A stretch of DNA of 33,599 nt from Flavobacteriales bacterium (GTDB taxonomy: Bacteria; Bacteroidota; Bacteroidia; Flavobacteriales_D; Sanyastnellaceae), in NCBI GenBank assembly GCA_023264155.1, contig JALQTD010000008.1, positions 1-33,599 of the forward strand, given 5' to 3'. Shown in pieces: positions 1 through 8,265 of the stretch (positions are counted from its first letter, which is position 1; the number at the start of each line of letters is the position of its first letter). The notes under the pieces are model-generated. The model saw only the letters and a program-made list of their open reading frames with translations, did no database searches and was not told where the DNA came from. A program made the position numbers and the translations under genes.

Positions 1-1729
1 CATTCGTGGGGTCGCCGAACAAGCACCACGTGTCCATCATCTCCTCTCCTGCTCCTTGATACGCTTCGACCATCCCGCTGCACCCGTGGAAGTGGATGCC
101 GCCCAGCGTGTGCTCGGTGGGTACCCCGCCCTCCTCGGCGATGAGCGCGTTCATCTCGTCCTGCCCTTCCATCGGCGGCGCCCAGCTTTGCAGCACACTC
201 GAAAACGCCCCCCCGATTCCACCGGTTGCCTCGCCGTCGGCCTCCAACTTGCTCCACACCTCGCCAAAGCAATCGCCCGAACCGGTCGCCTCATCGAAAT
301 CCCCCACGCAGCAGCCTACGATGATGAAATACGGCCATTGTCCCGCATTGTGCAGGAGGTCCATGTCGTTGTTCGTGAAGCCGGTGGTGGCAATGCTGTT
401 GTGCGAGCCGTGACCGGTGTAGTTGATCAGCGAGGCCCCGGCGTTCACCGCGCTCGCAAACTGGTTGGGGCCCGGCGAGCCGTTCGCATCGGCGGTTGCC
501 CCGCCGGAAGGGGACGAACTGCCCTGGCTGCCGTCGTACAGTTCTTGGATCGAGGTGTACGTGAAATCGAGCAGTTGCGCCTTGATCGCGTTGTTGTGCT
601 GCCAATCGCTTTGGTTGTCATCCCCGATGCCCGCGCCCTCCGCACTGCCGATGGCGATGGCGCGGCTGAACCAGTCGTCGCTCGTGTCCGGCTCTTTTTC
701 ATAGGCCAAATTCCGCTCAATCACGGTCACCAGCTCCGCCTCGTTGTGCGCCAGCATCCGCCCCACGAGCAGTTCCGGGTAGTGGTCGTCGCCGTCGATG
801 AACCCGTAGCACGGGTCGCAGTAGCCCGCGCCACCGCCGTTCACCACCAGTTCCGAAGGCACGGCCTCTTCATCGCCCGCAAGGACGAGGTAGCTGTAGC
901 CGAACTCGGCGTAGGCCGCATCGATGTAGGCGCCGATTTCGGCCGGGGTGTTCCCCGCCTCGGCGACATCCACGACGTCCACGAGGTAGCCCTTCTCGCG
1001 CTTCCATTGCACCCACGGCGCGAGGGCCGCGAAGTATTCAGCAGGACCGATCACGAGGATGCGCCCGTACTCGTCGAGGGCGTCGTAGCGGTCCGCGCCG
1101 ACCGGGTTGAGGAACCTCCGGCCTTGCAGCGAGGCAAACACCGCGGACTGCGGGGCGCTCGGGCGAACGGGCAGGCCCGGGTTGGGCGTAAAGCGCACGG
1201 TCAGGTGGGTGTAGCGGCGGACCGTGGCGTCAGCGGGACGGTAGGCAATGGGATGCAGGGACAGGGTTTGGCCTGAAATGCCGCGCCAGTTGAACGCGTC
1301 CCCCATCGCCAAGGGATCCGCAGGCCAGAAGCCCTCCTCCGCGTAGACCGCCCCGGGTACCCGGGGCACCGATGCCGGGTCCACGTCGCGGTAAAGGTTG
1401 CCGCGCGAGGCCACCACTTCCACACCCGTCACGTCTTCGAACGCAGCAGATTCCACCTCCCAGCTCCAGCCCGTCACCGTCTCCCAAGCGAGGGATGTGG
1501 TGAACCGGCACAAATCGGGCGCCCCCGCCTCCAAGAATGGCGTGGCATCCGCGTGGCGAAAAATCGCCCCTCCCGGCACAGGTTGCCGCTCCACGCTGGG
1601 CACGCTCCAATCCAACAAATACGAACCGTCCGCCTGTGCGGTCCACGTCAGCCCGGGGATTTGGGCCATCAAAACAGGCGCCCCTGCGAGGAGGCTGATC
1701 AGCCCGAAGGCCCAAGATTTCAATGTCAT
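1..1729 (-). CDS. Gingipain-like peptidase C25 family protein, C-terminus cut off by the window edge
   Basis: My own reverse-strand translation is open from ATG (1727-1729 complement) to base 1: MTLKSWAFGLISLLAGAPVLMAQIPGLTW... (signal peptide), then ...LINYTGHGSHNS...FIIVGCCVGDFDEATGSGDCFGEVW, which matches the C25 catalytic His (GHG) and Cys region. It is absent from the ORF track because it runs off the edge. Confidence 0.88.
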   Translation of the reverse strand, partial: MTLKSWAFGLISLLAGAPVLMAQIPGLTWTAQADGSYLLDWSVPSVERQPVPGGAIFRHADATPFLEAGAPDLCRFTTSLAWETVTGWSWEVESAAFEDVTGVEVVASRGNLYRDVDPASVPRVPGAVYAEEGFWPADPLAMGDAFNWRGISGQTLSLHPIAYRPADATVRRYTHLTVRFTPNPGLPVRPSAPQSAVFASLQGRRFLNPVGADRYDALDEYGRILVIGPAEYFAALAPWVQWKREKGYLVDVVDVAEAGNTPAEIGAYIDAAYAEFGYSYLVLAGDEEAVPSELVVNGGGAGYCDPCYGFIDGDDHYPELLVGRMLAHNEAELVTVIERNLAYEKEPDTSDDWFSRAIAIGSAEGAGIGDDNQSDWQHNNAIKAQLLDFTYTSIQELYDGSQGSSSPSGGATADANGSPGPNQFASAVNAGASLINYTGHGSHNSIATTGFTNNDMDLLHNAGQWPYFIIVGCCVGDFDEATGSGDCFGEVWSKLEADGEATGGIGGAFSSVLQSWAPPMEGQDEMNALIAEEGGVPTEHTLGGIHFHGCSGMVEAYQGAGEEMMDTWCLFGDPTN

Positions 1730-1733
1730 CGCT

Positions 1734-2405
1734 TCAATGCTTGATGATCCTGACCGGTGGTTGGCCAGGAATTGCAGGTGTAAATAAGTAAGGTCCCGCC
1801 GGAGCGGAATGCAGGTCGGGAAGTTCGGGGAACCGGCCAGATTGCACGACAGCGCCCGATGCGGCGTGGACGTGCCAGGTGCCGGAAGCGGGCAGTTCGC
1901 CCCGCCAATGTACTGCGCCGGATGTGGGATTCGGGTAGAGCACCGCCTCCGGGTCAGCCGCTTCTGGGACGGCCGTCGGGCCGGATGAGAAGGTGAAGTG
2001 CAGGGTGAGGTGGTGTTGGATTTGGCCTTCAGGGAACACCCAAAACGTGCCTCCCCCCTCCCCCGGGATGCCGCGTGAAGAAATGAGGAACTTCAGGAAC
2101 GACGGGGTATCCGGCGCGAGGGGCAACTGAACCGCACTCGTCGGCACCCCCGTGTGGCACACGGTCGGGTCGCACAGATCGGCCTGCCACCCGGCCGGCA
2201 AATCCCACGCCACGCGCTTCCAAGCCCACACCACCGAATCCACCGCCGCCGCATCGCCGTATTCAATCTGCGCCACGGTGATGGTGCTGTCCAGCGGGAG
2301 CTCAAGGGCCAGCACGGTATCCGGCGCCACCCACCACGTGGGCGCTTGTGCCGAGGCAATGAGGGGACCAGTGAAAGCCACGAAAAGGAACAAGGCGCGG
2401 AACAT
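1734..2405 (-). CDS. Secreted protein with T9SS type A C-terminal sorting domain
   Basis: 223 aa. Signal peptide MFRALFLFVAFTGPLIASAQ; C-terminal YPNPTSGAVHW...GPYLFTPAIPGQPPVRIIKH is typical of Por secretion tails. It lies 4 bp upstream of the C25 gene, so probably the same operon. Confidence 0.82.
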   Translation of the reverse strand: MFRALFLFVAFTGPLIASAQAPTWWVAPDTVLALELPLDSTITVAQIEYGDAAAVDSVVWAWKRVAWDLPAGWQADLCDPTVCHTGVPTSAVQLPLAPDTPSFLKFLISSRGIPGEGGGTFWVFPEGQIQHHLTLHFTFSSGPTAVPEAADPEAVLYPNPTSGAVHWRGELPASGTWHVHAASGAVVQSGRFPELPDLHSAPAGPYLFTPAIPGQPPVRIIKH

Positions 2406-2487
2406 GCAAGCAATTTACGCACGAACCCAGGATGGTCTTGGCCGCGCGCCTGGGGCTGCGTAATTTGCTGCTCCCAAATCACATGCC

Positions 2488-5022
2488 ATGCGCGCAATCG
2501 CTCTCCTCCTTGCGGTGTTGATGACCGCTACCTTTTCACATGAAGCCCATGCCCAGCGCCGCAAGCGAAACGAGGGCAAGACGGAACAAGCCCCTAAAGG
2601 GAAGGGCAAGAACGATGTGAAAACCATGGAGGAGGTGGTCGCCTCTGCGGAGGAGTTTGCCGGGTTGCTCACACTCTACCGGGATACGGTGACCGGTGAG
2701 GCCTATGTGCTCATCCCGGATTCCATGCTGGAGCGCGAGCTGATTTACTTTTCCCAAATCACGGACGGAGTGGCCGAAGCCGGCATGACCCGGGGAAGCT
2801 ACCGGGGCTCCAAGGTCATCACGCTGCACCGGCATTACGACCGCATTGAAGTGCACGCGGAGAACACCGGCTACTATTTCGATCCGGAATCGCCCCTGAG
2901 CCGGGCGGCACAAGCGAATTTGAACACCCCGGTTTTGGCCAGCGTGAAAATCACCGCCCAAGACAGCCTGCGCGGCTACCTCGTCAGCGGCGACGAGCTT
3001 TTCCTGACGGAGGACATGCAGATGGTGAAGCCGCCGAGCCGCGGGAAGGATGTGCTCGGCAAGTTGAACAAGGAGAAAACGAAGATTGGCCAAATCGACA
3101 ACTACCCCGCCAACACCGAGATCGCCGTGGAATACGTGTACGACAACCCCAAACCAGCGGCCGGGGGCAGCGCCGTAGTGGACGGGCGCGTCATCACCAT
3201 CGGCGTGCGGCACGCCCTCATCGAAGCCCCTGCTCCGGGGTTTGAACCGCGGCGCGATGACGAGCGGGTGGGCTACTTCACCACCCGGGTGGAAGACATG
3301 ACGACCGATGCGCCCTTTCCTTGGGCCGATGTCATCCACCGGTGGCGGCTCGAGAAAACGGACCCCGATGCGCCGGTGTCGGACGTGGTCGAGCCGATTG
3401 TTTGGTGGATGGAAAACACGACCCCGATGGAATACCGGGAGTACATCCGCACGGGGGTTGAGAAGTGGAACCAAGCGTTCGAGGCCATCGGCTTTCGCAA
3501 CGCCGTGGAAGTGCGGATGCAGCCGGACACTGCGACTTGGGACGCCGGGGACATCCGGTACAATGTGCTGCGGTGGACCTCCTCACCCAGGCCACAGTAT
3601 TCGGGGTACGGCCCGAGTTTCGTCAACCCCCGAACGGGCGAAATCATGGGCGCCGACATCATGCTCGAATGGGGCGGCATGGTGGGCCGCCTGTGGCGCG
3701 CAGAGGTCTTTGAATCGGCGGGCATGATGGACCATTCCGCGCGGGAATCCTTTGCAGAGTGGATGCACCGGTGCGACGCCGGAGCCGTGCAGAGCCAACA
3801 AACCCTGCTCGGGGCGGCCGTCATGCGGGCAGCGGGATTGACCGATGAGTTGAAAGAGCAGTTCACCCGCGAAACGCTGCACCGTTTGGTCTTGCACGAA
3901 GTCGGCCACACCTTGGGATTGAGCCACAACATGGCCGGCACGACCCTGCACACCTTCGATGAATTGATGGACCCGGAAGTCGTGCGCGCCTCAGGCCTGA
4001 GCAACAGCGTCATGGATTACCCCGCCATCCACTTCACGGGGGACCCGGCCACGCACTCCAAATTTTACGACGATGCGCCCGGTCCTTATGACCTGTGGGC
4101 CATCGCCTACGGGTACTCGCCGGACGCAGAAGGACTCGATGCCCTGCTCGCACGTTCGACCGACCCCACGTTGCGCTTCGGGAACGACGCCGACGACATG
4201 CGCCGGCCCGGTGGGGGGATGAACCCGGATGTGAACATTTACGACTTGTCGAGTGACCCGGTGGCCTACGCCGCGGCCCGGTGCGACTTGGTGGCGCGCA
4301 TTTTGCCCACTTTGCCGGCGACGTATGCCGGGGAAGGCGCTGAAAACCATGCAGAAGTGCGGAAGGCATTTTTGACTTTGACAGCAGAATACGCCACGCA
4401 ATTGGGCATCATGACACGCCAAATCGGGGGCATCCGTTACCACCGCGCCCGACCGGATCAGCTCGACGGCGCCCCCCTGCAACCGGTGGCACGGGAGGAC
4501 CAAGAAGCCGCCCTGTCCGCCTTGCGGACCTACGCATTCGGTCCGGAAGCGTTCAGCGCAGAAGCGGAGGTGTACGCCTACCTGCAGGATCAGCGGCGCG
4601 GCTTCGGATATTTCGGAGCGCCCGAAGACCCGAAAATCCACGCACGCGCGCTGACGGCGCAAAAGCGGGCCCTCGATCACTTGCTGCACCCGCGGGTGTT
4701 GCAGCGGATGATTGATGCCGCGGCGTATGGCAATGAATACGCTTTGGACCGCTACCTCGACGACTTGAAAGCCGCCATCTTCGAAGACGATTTAAATGGT
4801 TCTGTGAATACCTTCCGTCAACAGCTGCAAAGCGAATTCACGCGGCGGTTGATTGCCGTTTACGAAGATGAAAAGCGCTACGACCCCATTGCTCGGGCGC
4901 AGGCGTTTTACGTGCTGACTCAACTGAAGCGCGAACTCCTCAGCGCACCGCGGGCGGATGGCATGACCACCGCGCACCGAGCGCATGTCGTGCATTTGAT
5001 TGAGCGGAGCTTGACTCCGTGA
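2488..5022 (+). CDS. Zinc-dependent metalloprotease (DUF5117/DUF5118-like, HEXXHXXGXXH)
   Basis: 844 aa with a signal peptide and the motif LHEVGHTLGLSHNMAGT plus a downstream SVMDYP Met-turn-like segment. Confidence 0.9.
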   Translation: MRAIALLLAVLMTATFSHEAHAQRRKRNEGKTEQAPKGKGKNDVKTMEEVVASAEEFAGLLTLYRDTVTGEAYVLIPDSMLERELIYFSQITDGVAEAGMTRGSYRGSKVITLHRHYDRIEVHAENTGYYFDPESPLSRAAQANLNTPVLASVKITAQDSLRGYLVSGDELFLTEDMQMVKPPSRGKDVLGKLNKEKTKIGQIDNYPANTEIAVEYVYDNPKPAAGGSAVVDGRVITIGVRHALIEAPAPGFEPRRDDERVGYFTTRVEDMTTDAPFPWADVIHRWRLEKTDPDAPVSDVVEPIVWWMENTTPMEYREYIRTGVEKWNQAFEAIGFRNAVEVRMQPDTATWDAGDIRYNVLRWTSSPRPQYSGYGPSFVNPRTGEIMGADIMLEWGGMVGRLWRAEVFESAGMMDHSARESFAEWMHRCDAGAVQSQQTLLGAAVMRAAGLTDELKEQFTRETLHRLVLHEVGHTLGLSHNMAGTTLHTFDELMDPEVVRASGLSNSVMDYPAIHFTGDPATHSKFYDDAPGPYDLWAIAYGYSPDAEGLDALLARSTDPTLRFGNDADDMRRPGGGMNPDVNIYDLSSDPVAYAAARCDLVARILPTLPATYAGEGAENHAEVRKAFLTLTAEYATQLGIMTRQIGGIRYHRARPDQLDGAPLQPVAREDQEAALSALRTYAFGPEAFSAEAEVYAYLQDQRRGFGYFGAPEDPKIHARALTAQKRALDHLLHPRVLQRMIDAAAYGNEYALDRYLDDLKAAIFEDDLNGSVNTFRQQLQSEFTRRLIAVYEDEKRYDPIARAQAFYVLTQLKRELLSAPRADGMTTAHRAHVVHLIERSLTP

Positions 5023-5060
5023 TGCCACAGCAGTCACCGGATGGGTGATTCCCGAGGTTG

Positions 5061-5102
5061 CGATAAAAAGAATGGAGCGTCGGCCGTTGCCAACACTCCA
5101 TT
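5061..5102 (-). terminator. Intrinsic terminator reading on the minus strand
   Basis: Minus strand reads AATGGAGTGTTGGC-AACG-GCCGACGCTCCATT-CTTTTTATCG: a 14-bp stem (two G-U pairs), a 4-nt loop and a T tract. On the plus strand the same two positions become C-A mismatches and no T tract follows. Confidence 0.7.
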
Positions 5103-5293
5103 ACGATTCACAACTAGGTCCTCCATGAACTCGCGTTCACTGACCCAGTTGCGAATGTAAGCCATATTCCAACCGAACAGAAATATAATTCGACAAAACG
5201 AGTTATTATTTAGCTGACTGATTACTCAATCAAAACACCATGAACCTGTTAGCAACCCCCGCACGTTCAGCGGCAGGGCAATGGGCTTCGCTA

Positions 5294-5301
5294 TAAATTT
5301 G
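5294..5301 (+). promoter_or_regulatory. -7 promoter element TAAATTTG, 4 nt before ATG 5306
   Basis: Exact match to the Bacteroidetes TAnnTTTG -7 consensus. Confidence 0.6.
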
Positions 5302-5305
5302 GCAC

Positions 5306-6661
5306 ATGCAGTCCTTGTTCACCCGTACGGCACGCATCAACGGCCTCGTCGGTGCCCTCGCCGTCGGACTGTCCCTCGTCACTTCGGCCCAGCCCGATTT
5401 AAAGCGGTGGGTGCAATTGATCGATGACCGAAGCACCTTCCCGGACTTCGTGGCATTTCAGCAAGCACATCCGGAGGCTTTCGAAGCACATGCGGTGCCG
5501 CATTTGGCCCAAGAAATAGCAGCATTCGATGCCTTGGAGGAAGCGCTCCTCGCGTGGGAGCATGACCCTGAGCTTGAGGACCGGACCGTGCAGGCGCTCC
5601 TTGGAGAAGGCATGCGCCGGTGGCAGGTGTTGTGCGTCCTTGCCGATTTGTATATGCCGGAGCTTGCGCCGCAGGTGGAGGCCGCTGGGCTCGCGCCTTC
5701 ATTCGCTTGGCTGCCCGCGATGTTGACCGGGTTCGACTTTGCGTACGAAGGGCCGGGGGACCGGGCGGGGTTGTGGGCATTGGATTGGCCCTTGGCCCAA
5801 ATCCTGTTGGACACCTCCAACCCCGGCATCGATGAGCGGATGTTCGTGGTCCCCTGTACCGAAGCTGCCGTGACCCAACTCGCCGCCCTGAGCGAGCGGT
5901 TCCCCGGTGACCCGTTGCGCGTGTTGGTGGCGTACGCAAAGGGGGCCGGGTACGCCAACAACTGGGGCGGGCGGCCGGGCGAGGATGCGCGGCTGGACGA
6001 ATGGTTGACGCTGTACCGCGTGGTCGCTCGGTTGTGGGAGAACTTGGAACGCGAGCGGCAAACCGTGGAGTGGCTGGCCGATTTTTCAGCTTGGGAACCG
6101 GTGCCTTGCCCCGGCCCGGTGGACCGCGTGGCGCTCGTGGAATGGGCGGGGTTCGATCGCCGGGCGCAGCGGACGTACTTGCCTTGGTGGACCAATGGGG
6201 CAATCGATTGCGCGGCTTGGGAGGCGGTGGGGGTGAAGATGCCGCGGGATTTGGCCCGTCAACTCGCGGAAGTCGACTGGAGCAACTGGACCCCGCACAG
6301 CTTCGGAGATTACAGCCAATCGAGCACCATCGACCACCGGGTGGGAAGCGGCGAAGTGCTCGGCATCATCGCACGGAAATACGGGGTGACGGTCAGCGAA
6401 ATCAAAGCATGGAATGGCCTGACGAACGACCTCATCCGCATCGGACAAGTGCTGGAAATCCGCGGGGTGTTGAGCACTTCCGACGCCTCCCCCTCGCCGT
6501 CTGAAGCGTCACGTTACATCGTGCACACCGTGGCGGCTGGCGAAACCCTCTGGTCCATCAGCCAACGCTATCCAGGTACAACGGTGGACGACTTGATCCG
6601 CCTGAACCCGCAAGCCGAACCCCTGCAGGCGGGCGCCACCCTGCGCATTCCCCAACGATGA
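5306..6661 (+). CDS. Lytic transglycosylase (SLT)-like domain protein with two LysM repeats; catalytic Glu apparently lost
   Basis: 451 aa, signal peptide. SLT-like GDRAGLWALDWPLAQ...DERM...LRVLVAYAKGAGYANNWGG; C-terminal LysM repeats HRVGSGEVLGIIARKYGVTVSEIKAWNGL and HTVAAGETLWSISQRYPGTTVDDLIRLNP. Confidence 0.8.
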   Translation: MQSLFTRTARINGLVGALAVGLSLVTSAQPDLKRWVQLIDDRSTFPDFVAFQQAHPEAFEAHAVPHLAQEIAAFDALEEALLAWEHDPELEDRTVQALLGEGMRRWQVLCVLADLYMPELAPQVEAAGLAPSFAWLPAMLTGFDFAYEGPGDRAGLWALDWPLAQILLDTSNPGIDERMFVVPCTEAAVTQLAALSERFPGDPLRVLVAYAKGAGYANNWGGRPGEDARLDEWLTLYRVVARLWENLERERQTVEWLADFSAWEPVPCPGPVDRVALVEWAGFDRRAQRTYLPWWTNGAIDCAAWEAVGVKMPRDLARQLAEVDWSNWTPHSFGDYSQSSTIDHRVGSGEVLGIIARKYGVTVSEIKAWNGLTNDLIRIGQVLEIRGVLSTSDASPSPSEASRYIVHTVAAGETLWSISQRYPGTTVDDLIRLNPQAEPLQAGATLRIPQR

Positions 6662-8265
6662 ATTCCCCGCAATCCCCCCACAGCATCGGGCGCACCTTGC
6701 TTTATTTGGGCATGGTCGGTGGAGCAACGGCGCTGCTTTCTTGGGCAAACGTGCGGTGGGAAGTGGGGGGAGTTCAGCTCGTTTCGTTTCCGGATTGGCC
6801 CCGCGCAACGCACGTAGAAACGCGGGTGGAGCCCGAAGCCGTGGAAGCGCTGCTCGCCGAGTACGAAGTGGAGGAGCCTGAGGTCGCTGACACGTTAGTG
6901 GGGTTGGCGCCACCCGTGCTGGCGGATTGGGTTGCCCTGCCGAACGTGGCGGCTGCGGCAACGGGATGGGACACTTCGGGGGTGCCTTTGGGCAGGGTGC
7001 CGGCAACATGGGCTGCCGAACGGGCCGCCCAGATCCGGGTGCCGGACAGCTTGCACCCCAACTTGCGGTTGGTGGGGGATTCGCTTGCGTTTCAAGGGCT
7101 CTGGGGGTTCTTTGAGCAGGCCTCACACCGCCTCGTGACGGGCGGCCCCGCCCTGCATGTGCTGCATTTCGGAGATTCCCAAATAGAAGGCGACCGCATC
7201 ACCTCGGAGTTGCGCCATGGCTTTCAGCAGCGCTGGGGCGGTCGCGGGCCGGGTTTCGTGTCCGCCGTTCCGCAGGCCCAAGTGCCCGGATTTGTGCAAA
7301 CAGCTGTGGGTTGGAACCGGTATACGGCATTTGGCAAAAGCGACTCCACCTTGGGACACCAGCGCTACGGACTGCTGGCCACGGTCGGACGCGCGGACAC
7401 TTCCGATACAAGCGCCTGGACCGCGCCCATCGCCTTCCGAAAGCGCAACATGGGCCACCGAAGCAACCGGGTGTGGGATGCCCTGCATGTGCTGGCCTCT
7501 CCCCTGCCCGATTCCAGCGGCGTCTGGATCGATTGCGATTCCGTGCGCTACCAAGCGCAATGGTCAGTGGACAGTGTGCACGCCTCCCTGCATGCCTCCC
7601 TCCCGCCTTCCTGCGAAGACCTGGCCATCCGGTTCGCGGCCCCGGGCCCTGACCTGAATGCCGTAGGTTTTTACGCGGATTCCGGAGTGGTCGTCCACAA
7701 CATTCCGATGCGCGGGAGCTCGGGAACGATTTTCCGCAAAGCCGAACGCGCCCATTGGGTGGCCCAGTTGACCGACCTCGACGTGGGCCTGGTGTTGCTG
7801 CAATATGGCGGCAATGCGGTGCCGTACATTGAAGATGAAGCCGAAGCCCGGCAGTATGCGCGGTGGTTGGCCTCCCAAATCAAACTGTTCCAAGCCACGC
7901 TGCCCGAAGTGCCCATCGCCCTCATCGGTCCCTCCGACATGTCCACTAAAGACGGACTGGACTTCATCACTTATCCCCAACTGCTGCACGTCCGAACGGC
8001 TCTGCAGGAAATGGCATGGGAACACCATGTGCTGTTTTGGGACCTGTTCCAAGTGATGGGAGGGGCGAACGCCATGCCGGCTTGGGTGGCCGCAGACCCA
8101 CCGCTCGCCGCTGCCGACCACATCCACTTCACCAACCGCGGAGCACGGCGCGTCGGGGCGTTGCTCAGCGAGTCGTTTGCATCGGAATTCGAATTATGGC
8201 GGTCGGGTCTCGTGCCGGTGGCTGCGCCGGATTCCATACCAACCAAGTCCGAAGCAGCCCCATGA
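6658..8265 (+). CDS. SGNH/GDSL-like hydrolase family protein (membrane-anchored/periplasmic)
   Basis: 535 aa; N-terminal hydrophobic segment; block I HFGDSQIEGDRI, block III-like LLQYGGNAVPY, block V ADHIHFTNRG. ATGA overlap with the upstream gene. Confidence 0.8.
   Translation: MNSPQSPHSIGRTLLYLGMVGGATALLSWANVRWEVGGVQLVSFPDWPRATHVETRVEPEAVEALLAEYEVEEPEVADTLVGLAPPVLADWVALPNVAAAATGWDTSGVPLGRVPATWAAERAAQIRVPDSLHPNLRLVGDSLAFQGLWGFFEQASHRLVTGGPALHVLHFGDSQIEGDRITSELRHGFQQRWGGRGPGFVSAVPQAQVPGFVQTAVGWNRYTAFGKSDSTLGHQRYGLLATVGRADTSDTSAWTAPIAFRKRNMGHRSNRVWDALHVLASPLPDSSGVWIDCDSVRYQAQWSVDSVHASLHASLPPSCEDLAIRFAAPGPDLNAVGFYADSGVVVHNIPMRGSSGTIFRKAERAHWVAQLTDLDVGLVLLQYGGNAVPYIEDEAEARQYARWLASQIKLFQATLPEVPIALIGPSDMSTKDGLDFITYPQLLHVRTALQEMAWEHHVLFWDLFQVMGGANAMPAWVAADPPLAAADHIHFTNRGARRVGALLSESFASEFELWRSGLVPVAAPDSIPTKSEAAP

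Noticed and set aside
56-1276. Long plus-strand ORF (406 aa)
   Set aside because: Arg/Val/Ala-rich shadow frame antisense to a well-supported C25 protease; no recognizable domain.
2536-3474. 312-aa minus ORF and other minus ORFs antisense to the metalloprotease
   Set aside because: High-GC shadow ORFs opposite a gene with clear HEXXH motifs.
5100-5260. AT-rich island as a transposon remnant
   Set aside because: No terminal inverted repeats, target duplication or transposase-like translation found.
5230-5436. 68-aa minus ORF overlapping the start of the LysM gene
   Set aside because: Overlaps the promoter and signal peptide region of a well-supported gene; no recognizable features.
5379-6203. 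274-aa minus ORF opposite the LysM gene
   Set aside because: Pro/Arg/Ala-rich low-complexity translation typical of antisense GC-rich frames.
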